The notes: generated by a model not told the origin, from the sequence alone. Positions 38,213 through 48,376 are shown, counted from the first letter of the stretch. The stretch is DNA of 64,000 bases from Paracoccus yeei ATCC BAA-599 (GCF_000622145.1 NZ_JHWH01000026.1:1-64000); one strand, 5' to 3'. Numbers and translations are program-made.

Positions 38213-38956
38213 ATGGCAGGCCATAGCAAATGGGCCAACATCCAGCACCGGAAGGGCAAGCAGGACAAGCTGCGCTCGAAGCTGTTTTCGAAGCTGGCCA
38301 AAGAGATCACCGTCGCCGCCAAGATGGGCGACCCCGATCCCGACAAGAACCCGCGCCTGCGCCTGGCGGTCAAGGAGGCCAAATCGAATTCCGTCCCCAA
38401 GGACGTGATCGACCGCGCCATCAAGAAATCGCAGGGCGGCGACGCCGAGAACTATGACGAGATCCGCTATGAGGGCTACGGCCCGAACGGCATCGCGATC
38501 ATCGTCGAGGCGATGACCGACAACCGCAACCGCACTGCGTCGAACGTGCGCAGCTATTTCACCAAATACGGCGGCGACCTGGGGCAGACCGGCAGCGTCA
38601 GCTTCATGTTCGACCGCAAGGGCGAGATCCTGTATCCCGCCAGCGCCGGCGACGCCGACACGGTGATGATGGCTGCCATCGAGGCTGGCGCCGAGGATGT
38701 GGAAAGCGACGAGGACGGGCACTGGATCTATACCGCCGACACCGACCTGGCCGAGGTGTCGAGCGCGCTGGAAGCGTCCCTGGGCGAATCCGAGCACGCC
38801 AAGCTGATCTGGAAGCCGCAGGCCCCGACCGAGATCGACCTTGAGACCGCCACGAAGCTGATGAAGCTGCTGGACGCGCTGGAGGAAGACGACGACGTGC
38901 AGAACGTCACCGGCAACTTCGACATTCCCGAGGACGTCGCGGCCCAGCTGGAGTGA
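38213..38956 (+). CDS. yebC: YebC/PmpR family protein
   Basis: This 247-residue protein has the signature [31 protein letters not shown] and the central [21 protein letters not shown]. The family has been described as transcription regulators and as translation factors that help ribosomes through proline-rich stretches. ATG at 38213 follows GGGAAGAA. It often sits near ruvC, which is not present here. Confidence 0.95.
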   Translation: MAGHSKWANIQHRKGKQDKLRSKLFSKLAKEITVAAKMGDPDPDKNPRLRLAVKEAKSNSVPKDVIDRAIKKSQGGDAENYDEIRYEGYGPNGIAIIVEAMTDNRNRTASNVRSYFTKYGGDLGQTGSVSFMFDRKGEILYPASAGDADTVMMAAIEAGAEDVESDEDGHWIYTADTDLAEVSSALEASLGESEHAKLIWKPQAPTEIDLETATKLMKLLDALEEDDDVQNVTGNFDIPEDVAAQLE

Positions 38957-38968
38957 CGCCTCCGGCGG

Positions 38969-38990
38969 GGGTATTTGGGAAACAGTGAAA
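38969..38990 (+). repeat. GGGTATTTG-family 3' repeat, copy 3
   Basis: GGGTATTTGGGAAACAGTGA (then AA) begins 13 bases after the yebC stop. It lies between two convergent genes, so it cannot be a promoter for the next gene in its orientation. A small GCC-TCC-GGC hairpin is directly upstream. Confidence 0.78.
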
Positions 38991-38991
38991 G

Positions 38992-39831
38992 TCAGGGCCG
39001 CAGTTCCGCCGCGGCCCTTTTTCGTATGGCCGCGGTCAGGGGCGAGAGCGCCGGTTTCAGGGCGCGCTGGACATGCCAGTAAAGCGGGATGTCCAGCGGC
39101 AGGGCGGCGAGCGGGACGAGGCCCGGACGGATCATCGCCTGCGGGATCATGCCCCAGCCCAGACCCAGTTCAACCGCCCGGGCAAAGGCTTCGGAGGAGG
39201 GGACCATGTGGCCGGTCAGATGCAGGCGCTGGCCGGTGACACTCTGCGCCCAGCGGGCCTGGGCCGCGTCCTTGTGGTTGAAGATGACCGCCGGGGCGGC
39301 CGCAAGCGCCTCGGCCGTAGGGCCGTCGGGGAAGTGGCGGGCGGCGAAGGCGGGCGCGGCCATGGCCCTGTAGCGCATCTTGCCCAGGGCGATGGCGTCG
39401 CAACCCGGCACCGGCTGCGGGTCCGAGCTGAGCGCGGCCGCGACCTGCCCCTGGCGCAGCCAGTCGCGCGCGTGGTCCTGGTCGTCCACCACCAGGTCGT
39501 AGAGCGCATCGAGCGCCGTCATCGCCGGAGGGAACCAGGTCGCCAGGCTGTCGGCATTGACGGCCAGCCGCAGGTGGACCGGGCCCGTTTCGCCGGTCAG
39601 CGCCCGTTCCAGCATGAGCACCTGATCCAGGTGCTGGACCAGCCGCAGGGCCCGGTCGGTGCCGCGTGCCGGCGGGCCGCGATGGACCAGCACCTCGCCC
39701 ATGCGCTCCTCGAGCGCCTTGATGCGCTGCGAGATGGCCGAGGGGGTGACGCCGAGGCTGGCGGCCGCCGCCTCGAAGCTGCCGCGCCGGATGATCTGGG
39801 CCAGCGCGGCCAGGGCGGGATAGTCAAGCAT
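38992..39831 (-). CDS. argP: LysR-type regulator, ArgP-like
   Basis: This 279-residue LysR-type regulator has an N-terminal winged helix (LAALAQIIRRGSFEAAAASLGVTPSAISQRIKALEERMG) and an effector domain. The close match to the ArgP/IciA group and the divergent amino acid exporter support regulation of that exporter in response to lysine or arginine. Start at 39831 (MLDYPALAAL). Confidence 0.9.
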   Translation of the reverse strand: MLDYPALAALAQIIRRGSFEAAAASLGVTPSAISQRIKALEERMGEVLVHRGPPARGTDRALRLVQHLDQVLMLERALTGETGPVHLRLAVNADSLATWFPPAMTALDALYDLVVDDQDHARDWLRQGQVAAALSSDPQPVPGCDAIALGKMRYRAMAAPAFAARHFPDGPTAEALAAAPAVIFNHKDAAQARWAQSVTGQRLHLTGHMVPSSEAFARAVELGLGWGMIPQAMIRPGLVPLAALPLDIPLYWHVQRALKPALSPLTAAIRKRAAAELRP

Positions 39832-39835
39832 CAGG

Positions 39836-39866
39836 AAAACTTAATCTGCTTCATGATTTTGAGTTT
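39836..39866. promoter_or_regulatory. AT-rich ArgP/LysR operator candidate
   Basis: The 84-base gap between the divergent argP and exporter genes contains AAACT...AGTTT arms at 39837 and 39862, flanking an AT-rich core that includes TTAATCTG and ATGATTTTG. LysR-type sites of this size are usual here. The symmetry is imperfect, so this is tentative. Confidence 0.35.
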
Positions 39867-39915
39867 GCCTTGTGATGGTCTGCGGGGCAAGCCGGTGCCC
39901 GAACGGAGGGATGCC

Positions 39916-40512
39916 ATGCACGCCTATCTTGCCGGTCTTGGGACCGGGCTTTCGCTGATCGTGGCCATCGGAGCGCAGAACGCCTTCGTGCTGAAGCAGG
40001 GATTGATGCGGCGCCATGTGCTGGCCACGGTGGCGTTCTGCGCCCTGTCCGACGCGGTCCTCATCGTCGCGGGCGTCCTGGGGGCAGGGGCCATCGCCGC
40101 CCGCGCGCCCTGGTTTCTGGAGGCCATGCGCTGGGGCGGGGCGGCGTTCCTGCTGGCCTATGGCGCGCGGTCGCTGCGCGCGGCCTGGCGGGGCGAGGCG
40201 GTGCTGCGCGCGGGCGAGGGGGCGACCAGCCTGGGCGCCACGCTGGCGGTGCTGGCGGCGCTGACCTGGCTGAACCCGCATGTCTGGCTGGACACGGTGG
40301 TGCTGCTGGGCGGGGTGTCGGCGGGGTTCGGGGACAGGGGCGCCTTTGCCTTGGGTGCGGTGACCGGATCGGTCCTGTTCTTTGCCGCCCTGGGCTATGG
40401 CGCGCGCTGGCTGTCGCCGGTCTTTGCCCGGCCCGGCGCCTGGCGGGTCCTTGACCTGTGCGTGGGGCTGGTCATGTGGACCATCGCCCTGGGGCTTGTG
40501 CTGCGGGGCTGA
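39916..40512 (+). CDS. argO: LysE/ArgO-type basic amino acid exporter
   Basis: This 198-residue inner-membrane protein has about six membrane segments. It contains the LysE-family features GTGLSLIVAIGAQNAFVLKQGLMRRH and TWLNPHVWLDTVVLLGG. It should export arginine or lysine. AACGGAGGG precedes the ATG at 39916. It is divergent from argP, its probable activator. Confidence 0.93.
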   Translation: MHAYLAGLGTGLSLIVAIGAQNAFVLKQGLMRRHVLATVAFCALSDAVLIVAGVLGAGAIAARAPWFLEAMRWGGAAFLLAYGARSLRAAWRGEAVLRAGEGATSLGATLAVLAALTWLNPHVWLDTVVLLGGVSAGFGDRGAFALGAVTGSVLFFAALGYGARWLSPVFARPGAWRVLDLCVGLVMWTIALGLVLRG

Positions 40513-40549
40513 CCTTGCGCCCGCGCACCGGCCGGGGCAAGTCTGGCGC

Positions 40550-41470
40550 ATGAGCCTGTCGTCCCATACCCGCGCCGATCTTGTCGGCATCGCCTGGATG
40601 CTGACCGCGGGGCTGTGTTTTGTGGGCGTCAACGGAACCGTGCGCTGGCTGGGGCTGGCGCTGCCCGCCGCCGAAAGCGCCTTCATCCGCTTTGCCTTCG
40701 GGTTGCTGTTCATGATCCCGCTGCTGCTGCCGGCGCTGCGGCGAGGATTTCCGGCCCAGGTCTGGCAGCTGTTCGTCTGGCGCGGGGCGCTGCATTGCCT
40801 GGCCGTGATCCTGTGGTTCTATGCCATGGCCCGCATCACCGTGGCCGAGGTCACGGCCATCGGCTTTCTGAACCCCATCGTCGTGACCATCGGCGCCACG
40901 CTGCTGATGGGCGAACGCATCTCGTGGCGGCGGGCGGCTGCCATCGGGGTGGCGCTGGCGGGGGCGATGATCGTGCTGCGTCCCGGATTGCGGGTGCTCG
41001 AGCCCGGGCATCTGGCGCAGCTGAGCGCCTCGGTCTGCTTCGGGGCGTCCTATCTGGTGGCCAAGCGCCTGTCCGAGCGGGTGGCCCCTTCGGTCGTGGT
41101 GGCGATGATGTCGCTGACGGTCTGCCTGGGGCTTGCCCCCGTCGCCGCGCTGGACTGGGTGGCGCCCACGGCGGTGCAACTGGCGGTGCTGGCCTGCACG
41201 GCCCTGTGCGCAACCGCCGGGCATTACGCCATGACGCGGGCCTTTACCGCCGCGCCCCTGACCGTCACGCAGCCGGTGGTGTTCCTGCAACTCATCTGGG
41301 CCAGCCTTCTGGGCGCCCTGGTCTTTGCCGAGCCGGTCGACCTGTGGGTCCTGGTCGGCGGCGCGGTCATGATCGGGGCGATCAGCTATATCACCTGGCG
41401 CGAGGCGCATCTGCGCCGCCCGTCCCCCGCCGCAGCGGCGCTGCCGTGCGAGGGCCGGGGCGGGGCCTAA
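40550..41470 (+). CDS. EamA/DMT-family membrane transporter
   Basis: This 306-residue protein has ten predicted membrane helices in two EamA repeats (ITVAEVTAIGFLNPIVVTIGATLLMGERIS in the first, LTVTQPVVFLQLIWASLLGALVFAEP in the second). The family exports amino acids, nucleotides or other metabolites, and the substrate is not known. It follows the argO-like gene closely, so an amino acid is a fair guess. Its TAA stop overlaps the stop of the convergent choV. Confidence 0.88.
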   Translation: MSLSSHTRADLVGIAWMLTAGLCFVGVNGTVRWLGLALPAAESAFIRFAFGLLFMIPLLLPALRRGFPAQVWQLFVWRGALHCLAVILWFYAMARITVAEVTAIGFLNPIVVTIGATLLMGERISWRRAAAIGVALAGAMIVLRPGLRVLEPGHLAQLSASVCFGASYLVAKRLSERVAPSVVVAMMSLTVCLGLAPVAALDWVAPTAVQLAVLACTALCATAGHYAMTRAFTAAPLTVTQPVVFLQLIWASLLGALVFAEPVDLWVLVGGAVMIGAISYITWREAHLRRPSPAAAALPCEGRGGA

Positions 41471-42522
41471 TCCTCGACCGCGCCGCCCTTGCGGGCGCCG
41501 GGCGCGACCAGCCGCAGCATGATCCCCTGGCGCGTCACCCGCCCGCCGCCGGTCAGAGGCAGCACCTCGGCTCCGGTTTCGGTCATCATGCGCATCACCT
41601 CGCGGATCGGCGTGTCGCGGTCGATGGGCGCGCCCGCCGCCTCGGCCGGGACGTCGCCGGGCTCGGCCATGTCCTCGGCGGTCAGCACGCCCAGGGGGTT
41701 CATGTGGGCCACGAAATCCTCGACATAGGCATCGACCGGATTGGCGATGATCTCGCGCGCGGTGCCGACCTGGACGATGCGGCCGCCCTCCATCAGGGCG
41801 ATGCGGTTGCCGATGCGAAAGGCCTCGTCCAGGTCGTGGCTGACAAAGACGATGGTGCGCTGGAAGCGCTGCTGCAATTCCAGCAATTCGTCCTGCAGCC
41901 GCGTGCGGATCAGCGGGTCGAGCGCGCTGAAGGGCTCGTCCATCAGCAGGATCGGCGCCTCGGTCGCAAAGGCGCGGGCCAGGCCCACGCGCTGCTGCAT
42001 GCCGCCCGACAGGTCGCCCACCTTGCGCTCGGCCCATTCGGTCAGGCCGACGGTGGCCAGCTGGCCATCCACGCGCTTGGCGCGCTCGGCCGCGGGGACG
42101 CCGGCCAGTTCCAGCCCAAGCCCCACGTTCTCGCGCACCGTGCGCCAGGGCAGCAGGCCGAATTGCTGGAACACCATCGCGACCCGCTCGCGGCGCAGCC
42201 GGCGCAGTTCGGCGCCGCGCGCCTTGCTGACCGAGGCCATGCGGTCCCCGTCCCAGATCCGCACCTCGCCCCGGCAGACGGCATTGAGCCCGTTCACCGC
42301 GCGCAGCAGCGTGGACTTGCCCGACCCGGAAAGGCCCATCAGGACCAGGATCTCGCCCTCCCTGACGGTCAGCGAGCAGTTGTGCACGCCCAGCACCTGG
42401 CCGGTTTCGGCCTTGATCGGGCCGCGCGCCAGGCCCTGGTCCATCAGCGGCAGGGCGGCCTTGGGGTCGTCGCCGAAGACGATGTTGACGTTGTCGAACT
42501 CGACGGCATTGCGTTCAGTCAT
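41467..42522 (-). CDS. choV: Choline/betaine ABC transporter ATP-binding protein
   Basis: This 351-residue ATPase has Walker A GLSGSGKST, signature LSGGMQQR, Walker B ILLMDEP and the switch His in VFVSHD. A C-terminal CBS-like part follows (IDRDTPIREVMRMM). It belongs to the ProV/ChoV/OpuA group for quaternary amines. It overlaps choW by 8 bases. Linkage to betIBA supports choline as the substrate. Confidence 0.94.
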   Translation of the reverse strand: MTERNAVEFDNVNIVFGDDPKAALPLMDQGLARGPIKAETGQVLGVHNCSLTVREGEILVLMGLSGSGKSTLLRAVNGLNAVCRGEVRIWDGDRMASVSKARGAELRRLRRERVAMVFQQFGLLPWRTVRENVGLGLELAGVPAAERAKRVDGQLATVGLTEWAERKVGDLSGGMQQRVGLARAFATEAPILLMDEPFSALDPLIRTRLQDELLELQQRFQRTIVFVSHDLDEAFRIGNRIALMEGGRIVQVGTAREIIANPVDAYVEDFVAHMNPLGVLTAEDMAEPGDVPAEAAGAPIDRDTPIREVMRMMTETGAEVLPLTGGGRVTRQGIMLRLVAPGARKGGAVED

Positions 42523-43366
42523 GATGTTTCCCCACGCGCAGCATCCGGTCCAGCATGATGGCGACGATCACGATGATGAAGCCGCTTTCGAATCCCAGGG
42601 CGGTGTTGACGCTGTTCAGCGCGCGGACCACCGGCACCCCCAGGCCCGAGGCGCCGACCAGCGCCGCGATGACGACCATGGACAGGGACAGCATGATGGT
42701 CTGGTTCAGCCCCGCCATGATCTGCGGCGTGGCGCTGGGCAGTTCCACCTTCCACAGCAGCTGGCGCGGGGTGGCGCCAAAGGCGATGGCGGCCTCGACC
42801 AGCGATTGCGGGGTCGAGCTGATGCCCAGATGCGTCAGCCGGATCGGCGCGGGCAGCACGAAGATCACGGTGGCGATCAGCCCGGGCACCATGCCGATGC
42901 CGAAGAACACGATGGCCGGGATCAGATAGACAAAGGTCGGCAATGTCTGCATCAGGTCCAGCACCGGCCGCATCCAGGCGTAAAGCCGGGGCCTGTGGGC
43001 GGCGGCGATGCCCAGGGGCACACCGATCGCCATGCAGACCACGCAGGCCGACAGGACCAAGGTCAGGGACTGCATCATCTCGTCCCAATAGCCCTGGTTC
43101 AGGACGAACAGGAACCCCAGCAGGATCAGCAGGCAGGTCTTCCAGCTGCGCTGCAGGGCCCAGGTCAGGGCGACCATCAGCAGGGTGAAGACCAGCGGGT
43201 GCGGGAACTCAAGCACCGTCAGGATCATCCCGATCAGCCAGTCGAGCCCCTTGGAAATGGCGTTGAAGACGAACGCGGCATGGGCGTTCAGCCAGTCGAA
43301 GATCGCCTTGGCCGTCTTGCCCACGGGGATCTTGGTATCGGTCAGTATCGCGGTGATCTGGTCCAT
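42515..43366 (-). CDS. choW: Choline/betaine ABC transporter permease
   Basis: This 283-residue permease has about six membrane segments and the ABC permease loop EAAIAFGATPRQLLWKVELPSATPQIMAGL. It forms the membrane channel of the choXWV importer. The start at 43366 (MDQITAILTDTKIPVG) has AAAGGACG upstream. A 199-base gap separates it from choX and holds a hairpin and a variant repeat, so expression may drop between them. Confidence 0.93.
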   Translation of the reverse strand: MDQITAILTDTKIPVGKTAKAIFDWLNAHAAFVFNAISKGLDWLIGMILTVLEFPHPLVFTLLMVALTWALQRSWKTCLLILLGFLFVLNQGYWDEMMQSLTLVLSACVVCMAIGVPLGIAAAHRPRLYAWMRPVLDLMQTLPTFVYLIPAIVFFGIGMVPGLIATVIFVLPAPIRLTHLGISSTPQSLVEAAIAFGATPRQLLWKVELPSATPQIMAGLNQTIMLSLSMVVIAALVGASGLGVPVVRALNSVNTALGFESGFIIVIVAIMLDRMLRVGKHHD

Positions 43367-43433
43367 GCGTCCTTTGCTACCGTTCTGACGGGCGGCCCGG
43401 GCCCGGTTTGCTCATGTTGGCCGAAGTCGTCGT

Positions 43434-43454
43434 TCTTTCGTGGTCAAATATCCC
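43434..43454 (-). repeat. GGGTATTTG-family 3' repeat, variant copy
   Basis: Read on the minus strand this is GGGATATTTGACCACGAAAG. It shares the GATATTTG/GTATTTG core but has a different tail. It lies 111 bases after the choX stop, in the choX direction, and follows a hairpin with GGGGGG/CCCCCC arms. Confidence 0.6.
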
Positions 43455-43565
43455 GGGGGGCACCGCGTCCGCCCCGCCAAGGGACGGACGCGGTGTGGGG
43501 GGCAGAGCCCCCCGATCCGGCGCCGGACCATCCGCGGCGGGCTGGCCGGGACAGGCACGCGCGGC

Positions 43566-44516
43566 TCAATCGGCCAGGGCCTTGTCCAGGGCCGCGATCG
43601 CGTCGCCGCCGTCGAAGGTCGTCACCCCCGCCAGCCAGGGCTTGGCGGCGTCGGGATTGGCCTGCAGCCATTCCCTGGCGGCCGAGGGGCCGTCCATCCC
43701 GTCGTTCAGGATCTTGCCCATGACCTCGTTTTCCATCGGCAGGGTGAACTCGAGGTTCGACAGGAACTTGCCGACATTGGGGCATTCCTGCGCATAACCC
43801 GCACGGATATTGGTATCAACCCGCGCGCCGCCGAAATCGGGGCCGAACACGTCGTCGCCGCCCGCCAGATAGGTCATCTTGAACTGGGTGTTCATCGGAT
43901 GCGGCTCCCAGCCCAGGAACACCACCGGCTTGCCCGCGCCATCGGCACGCGCGACCTGGGCCAGCATGCCCTGTTCGCTGCTTTCCACGATCTCGAAGGT
44001 GCCAAGGTCGAACTTGTTGTCGGCGACCATCTCCAGCAGCAGGCGGTTGCCGTCGTTGCCGGGCTCGATGCCATAGATCTTGCCGTCCAGATCGGCCTTG
44101 TGCGCGGCGATCTTGCCGAAGTCGTCGATGCCCAGCTTGGCGCCGGCCTCATTGGTGGCCAGCGTGTATTTCGCGCCGGTCAGGTTGGTGCGCAGCACCT
44201 CGACCGTGCCGGAATCGCGATAGGGTTTCAGGTCGTTTTCCTGACTGGGCATCCAGTTGCCCAGAAACACGTCCACGTCGTTCTTGGCCATGGCGGTGTA
44301 GGTCACCGGCAGCGACAGGATCTTGGTCTCGGTGTTGTAGCCCAGGGCCTGCAGCACCGTCGAGGCCAGCGCCGTGGTCGAGGTGATGTCCGTCCAGCCC
44401 ACGTCCGAGAACACGACATCGCGGCAGGCGGCGGGCTCGGCGGCCTGGGCGGCCGCGCTGCTCAACCCGATGGCAAGACCTGCGGCAACAAGGGCGGCGG
44501 TGCGGCAAGATGTCAT
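43566..44516 (-). CDS. choX: Choline ABC transporter substrate-binding protein
   Basis: This 316-residue periplasmic binding protein has a signal peptide ending AAAQAAEP. Aromatic ligand-pocket motifs of ChoX/OpuAC are visible: SDVGWTDI, LGNWMPSQENDL, GIEPGNDGN and LGWEPHPMN. The trimethylammonium group would sit in a Trp/Tyr box. The start at 44516 follows TGGGAGAA. It is the first gene of choXWV and divergent from betI. Confidence 0.95.
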   Translation of the reverse strand: MTSCRTAALVAAGLAIGLSSAAAQAAEPAACRDVVFSDVGWTDITSTTALASTVLQALGYNTETKILSLPVTYTAMAKNDVDVFLGNWMPSQENDLKPYRDSGTVEVLRTNLTGAKYTLATNEAGAKLGIDDFGKIAAHKADLDGKIYGIEPGNDGNRLLLEMVADNKFDLGTFEIVESSEQGMLAQVARADGAGKPVVFLGWEPHPMNTQFKMTYLAGGDDVFGPDFGGARVDTNIRAGYAQECPNVGKFLSNLEFTLPMENEVMGKILNDGMDGPSAAREWLQANPDAAKPWLAGVTTFDGGDAIAALDKALAD

Positions 44517-44562
44517 ATTGTTCTCCCAGGTTTGTTGTCGGTTGTGCCAATTAAGGCTTTCG

Positions 44563-44582
44563 TTGATTGACGAGTCAATCAA
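44563..44582. promoter_or_regulatory. BetI-type operator palindrome
   Basis: TTGATTGACGAGTCAATCAA is a perfect inverted repeat with 9-base arms and a 2-base centre. It lies in the 120-base gap between divergent choX and betI. Such a palindrome suits a TetR-family dimer like BetI. One site could control both choline import and oxidation. Confidence 0.85.
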
Positions 44583-44636
44583 AAGATGGTCAGCTTCGGT
44601 TTTCCCGCAGCGGTTCATACGGAACGGTGTCCTTAT

Positions 44637-45206
44637 ATGCCCAAGCTTGGCGCAGAGCCTATCCGAAAGGCGGCCTTAATCAACGCAACGATCGCGACCG
44701 TGGGCCGCAAGGGCTCGCTTGACGTGACCGTGGCGCAGATCGCGCGCGAGGCGGGCATGTCCACGGCGCTGGCGCATCACTACTTCGGCTCGAAAGAGCG
44801 GATCTTTCTGGCCGCGATGCGCCATATCCTGACGCAGTATCGCGACACCGCCTCGGTCGCGCTGAAGGGGGCGGAGGCGCCGCGCGACCGGCTGTTCGCC
44901 GTCGTCCGCGCCAGCTTCGGGGCCGAGAACTTTGCCCGCGAGACCATCGCGGCCTGGCTGAACTTCTATGCCCTGGCCCTGGTCGAGCCCGAGGCGGGGC
45001 GCCTGCTGCGCGTCTATCACCGCCGGCTGCGGTCGAACCTGATGGTGGCGCTTCGCCCGCTGGTCGGTGCCGAGGCCGCCGGCATCGCCCGGACCCTGGG
45101 CGCGCTGATCGACGGGGTCTACCTGCGCGCCGCCCTGTCCGATGACATCGGCGCCCACGCGGCCGAAACCCTGATTCTTGATTATCTTGGGAAAGTCCTG
45201 CCATGA
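44637..45206 (+). CDS. betI: TetR-family choline-responsive repressor
   Basis: BetI represses choline uptake and oxidation genes until choline is present. The 189-residue product has an N-terminal helix-turn-helix ([30 protein letters not shown]) and a helical ligand domain. ATG at 44637 gives the expected family length. Its stop overlaps the start of betB (ATGA). Confidence 0.93.
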   Translation: MPKLGAEPIRKAALINATIATVGRKGSLDVTVAQIAREAGMSTALAHHYFGSKERIFLAAMRHILTQYRDTASVALKGAEAPRDRLFAVVRASFGAENFARETIAAWLNFYALALVEPEAGRLLRVYHRRLRSNLMVALRPLVGAEAAGIARTLGALIDGVYLRAALSDDIGAHAAETLILDYLGKVLP

Positions 45207-46660
45207 GCCTGATCGCCCGGCCCCAGGCCCAGCCTGCCGCCAGCCTTTACCTGAACGGTGCCCTTGTCGAGGGCCAAGGCCCGGCGCTGCCGGTCCATTA
45301 CCCCTTTACCGGCGAGGTGATCGCCACCCTGCACGAGGCGAGCCCCGACCAGGTGGCCGAGGCGACCGCCGCCGCCGCCGCCGCCCAGCCCGCCTGGGCT
45401 GCCCTGCGCCCGGTCGAGCGCGGCCGGGTGCTGATCCGCGCGGCCGCGATCATCCGCGAGCGGGCCGAGGAACTGGCGGTGCTGGAAACCATGGACACCG
45501 GCAAGCCGATCCAGGAAACCCGGGTTGCCGACTGGCCCTCGGGCGCCGATGCGCTGGAGTTCTTCGGCGGGCTCGCGCCCACCGTGACCGGGCAGACGAT
45601 CCCGCTGGGCGGCGATTTCGTCTATACCATCCGCGAGGCGCTGGGGGTCTGCGCCGGCATCGGCGCCTGGAACTATCCAAGCCAGATCGCCTGCTGGAAG
45701 GCGGCGCCGGCTCTGGCCATGGGCAATGCCATGGTCTTCAAGCCCAGCGAGGAAACGCCGCTGGGCGCGCTGAAGCTGGCCGAGATCCTGACCGAGGCTG
45801 GGCTGCCGCCGGGCATCTTCAACGTCGTGCAGGGGCGCGGCACGGTCGGCGCGGCGCTGGTGACGGACCCGCGCGTCGCCAAGGTGTCGCTGACCGGCTC
45901 GGTCGCGACCGGGCAAAGGGTCTATGCCGCGGCGGCCGAGGGGATGCGCCATGTCACCATGGAACTGGGCGGCAAGTCGCCGCTGATCGTCTTTGACGAC
46001 GCCAGCCTCGAGGACGCGGTGGGCGCGGCGATCCTGGCGAATTTCTATTCCTCGGGCCAGGTCTGCTCGAACGGCACGCGGGTCTTTGTGCAGCAGGGCA
46101 TCCTGCCCGCCTTCCTCGAGCGGCTGTCGGCCCGGCTGGAGGCGGTGAAGATCGGCGATCCGCTGGACGAGGCGACCCAGCACGGCCCCATCGTCAGCCC
46201 GGCCCAGGCCGAAAAGATCCGCGCCGCCATCGCCCGGGGCGAGGCCGAGGGCGCGCGGCTGGTCTGCGGCGGCCCGGGCGAGGGACCCTTCGTGCCGCCC
46301 ACGGTCTTTGCCGACGCGACCGACGCCATGGAGATCGTGCGCGAGGAGATCTTTGGCCCCGTGATGTCGGTCCTGGCGTTTGCCGACGAGGCCGAGGCGG
46401 TCGGGCGCGCCAATGCCTCGCCCTACGGGCTGGCGGCCGGGGTGTTCACCCGGGATCTGGCGCGCGGGCATCGCGTGGCGGCGGCGCTGCAGGCCGGGAC
46501 GACCTGGATCAACGCCTATAACCTGACCCCGGTCGAGGCGCCCTTCGGCGGGGTCAAGCTGTCGGGCATCGGGCGCGAGAACTCGGCCGCCGCCATCGAG
46601 CATTATTCGCAGCTGAAATCGGTCTATGTCGGCATGGGTGGCGTCGATGCGCCCTATTGA
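45203..46660 (+). CDS. betB: Betaine aldehyde dehydrogenase
   Basis: BetB oxidises betaine aldehyde to glycine betaine with NAD. The 485-residue product has the catalytic Glu in [14 protein letters not shown] and the catalytic Cys in [13 protein letters not shown]. It is translationally coupled to betI. The product is the osmoprotectant formed from choline imported by ChoXWV. Confidence 0.96.
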   Translation: MSLIARPQAQPAASLYLNGALVEGQGPALPVHYPFTGEVIATLHEASPDQVAEATAAAAAAQPAWAALRPVERGRVLIRAAAIIRERAEELAVLETMDTGKPIQETRVADWPSGADALEFFGGLAPTVTGQTIPLGGDFVYTIREALGVCAGIGAWNYPSQIACWKAAPALAMGNAMVFKPSEETPLGALKLAEILTEAGLPPGIFNVVQGRGTVGAALVTDPRVAKVSLTGSVATGQRVYAAAAEGMRHVTMELGGKSPLIVFDDASLEDAVGAAILANFYSSGQVCSNGTRVFVQQGILPAFLERLSARLEAVKIGDPLDEATQHGPIVSPAQAEKIRAAIARGEAEGARLVCGGPGEGPFVPPTVFADATDAMEIVREEIFGPVMSVLAFADEAEAVGRANASPYGLAAGVFTRDLARGHRVAAALQAGTTWINAYNLTPVEAPFGGVKLSGIGRENSAAAIEHYSQLKSVYVGMGGVDAPY

Positions 46661-46690
46661 GCGGCGCCGCGCGAGCGGCATCGCCGGCGT

Positions 46691-46712
46691 GGGTATTTGG
46701 ACAACAAGGAAG
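46691..46712 (+). repeat. GGGTATTTG-family 3' repeat, variant copy after betB
   Basis: GGGTATTTGGACAACAAGGA (then AG) lies 31 bases after the betB stop and just before betA. The first part matches the main family and the tail differs. It is the only copy lying within an operon, and it may influence the betB-betA message. Confidence 0.65.
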
Positions 46713-46729
46713 CCGGGCGGAGGATGGGC

Positions 46730-48376
46730 ATGACGCCGGATTATGTGATCGTGGGTGCCGGTTCGGCCGGTTGCGCGCTGGCTTACCGGCTGGTGATGGC
46801 CGGCAAGCGCGTCGATATCATCGAATACGGCGGCTCGGACGTGGGGCCCTTCATCCAGATGCCGGCGGCGCTGAGCTATCCGATGAACATGCGCCGCTAT
46901 GACTGGGGGTTTTCCTCGGAACCCGAGGCGCATCTGGGCGGGCGGCGGCTGGTGACGCCGCGCGGCAAGGTGCTGGGCGGGTCGTCCTCGATCAACGGCA
47001 TGGTCTTCGTGCGCGGCCATGCCCGGGACTTCGATTTCTGGGCGGAAAGCGGCGCGGACGGCTGGGGCTATGCCGATGTGCTGCCCTATTTCAAGCGCAT
47101 GGAGACCTCGCATGGCGCGGTCAGCGATTACCGCGGCACCGAAGGGCCGCTGCACGTCACCCGGGGGTCGCGCAAGAACCCGCTGTTCAACGCCTTCATC
47201 CGCGCCGGGCGCGAGGCGGGCTATCCCACGACCGAGGATTACAACGGGGCCCGGCAGGAGGGCTTCGGCGCCATGGAGGCGACGATCTGGGAGGGCCGCC
47301 GCTGGTCGGCCGCCAATGCCTATCTGCGCCCGGCGCAGGAAACCGGCCTGCTGCGGCTGCGGCGCGGCCTGGCGCAGCGGGTGGTGTTCGAGGACGGGCG
47401 CGCGGTCGGCGTCGAGGTCAGGAACACGCGCGGCGTCAACGTGTTCCGCGCGAAGCACGAGGTGATCCTGTCGGCCAGTTCGATCAACACGCCGAAGCTT
47501 CTGATGCTGTCGGGGATCGGGCCGGCGGACCACCTGCGCGCGCATGGCATCGAGGTCCGGGCGGACCGGCAAGGTGTCGGCGCGAACCTGCAGGACCACC
47601 TGGAAATCTACATGCAGTATACGGCGACCAAGCCGATCACGCTGTACAAGCACTGGAACCTGTGGGGCAAGGGGTCGATCGGAGCGCAGTGGATGGCGAC
47701 GGGGACGGGGCTTGGCGCCTCGAACCAGTTCGAAAGCTGCGGCTTCATCCGGTCGCGCGCGGGGGTGGAATATCCCGACATCCAGTATCATTTCCTGCCG
47801 CTGGCGGTGCGCTACGACGGCAAGGCCGCGGCCGAGGGGCATGGCTTCCAGGTCCATGTCGGGCCGATGCGGTCGAAGTCGCGCGGGACGGTGCGGCTGC
47901 GGTCGACCGACCCGCGCGAGGCGCCCGAGATCCGCTTCAACTACATGTCCCATCCCGACGACTGGACCGAGTTCCGCGCCTGCGTGCGGCTGACGCGCGA
48001 GATCTTTCAGCAGCCCGCCTTCGCCGACTACAAGGGCCACGAGATCCAGCCGGGCGACGCGGTGCAAAGCGACGACCAGATCGACGCCTTCATCCGCGAG
48101 CATGCCGAATCGGCGTTCCATCCCTGCGGCACCTGCCGGATCGGGCGGGCCGACGACCCGATGGCCGTGGTGGACCCGGACCTGCGGGTGATCGGAGTCG
48201 AGGGGCTGCGCATTGCCGACAGCTCGATCTTTCCGCGCATCACCAACGGCAACCTGAACGCCCCCTCGATCATGACGGGCGAGAAGGCGGCCGATCATGT
48301 GCTGGGGCAAGGCCTGCTGCCGGCGCTGAACCTGGGCCCGGAACTGAGCCCGGCCTGGGCCGAAAGCCAGCGCTAG
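46730..48376 (+). CDS. betA: Choline dehydrogenase
   Basis: BetA is a membrane-associated FAD enzyme of the GMC family that oxidises choline to betaine aldehyde. The 548-residue product has the FAD motif [14 protein letters not shown], the GMC signature [14 protein letters not shown] and the catalytic-His segment [14 protein letters not shown] 46730 is chosen because GGAGG lies about 6 bases upstream. ATG 46724 sits on top of that site. The stop shares a CTAG with the convergent yceD gene. Confidence 0.96.
   Translation: MTPDYVIVGAGSAGCALAYRLVMAGKRVDIIEYGGSDVGPFIQMPAALSYPMNMRRYDWGFSSEPEAHLGGRRLVTPRGKVLGGSSSINGMVFVRGHARDFDFWAESGADGWGYADVLPYFKRMETSHGAVSDYRGTEGPLHVTRGSRKNPLFNAFIRAGREAGYPTTEDYNGARQEGFGAMEATIWEGRRWSAANAYLRPAQETGLLRLRRGLAQRVVFEDGRAVGVEVRNTRGVNVFRAKHEVILSASSINTPKLLMLSGIGPADHLRAHGIEVRADRQGVGANLQDHLEIYMQYTATKPITLYKHWNLWGKGSIGAQWMATGTGLGASNQFESCGFIRSRAGVEYPDIQYHFLPLAVRYDGKAAAEGHGFQVHVGPMRSKSRGTVRLRSTDPREAPEIRFNYMSHPDDWTEFRACVRLTREIFQQPAFADYKGHEIQPGDAVQSDDQIDAFIREHAESAFHPCGTCRIGRADDPMAVVDPDLRVIGVEGLRIADSSIFPRITNGNLNAPSIMTGEKAADHVLGQGLLPALNLGPELSPAWAESQR

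Noticed and set aside
46697-46729. A TTG start for betA inside the GGGTATTTG repeat at 46697.
   Set aside because: The GGAGG just before ATG 46730 and the usual FAD-motif distance from the N-terminus favour the later start. The upstream codons are repeat sequence.
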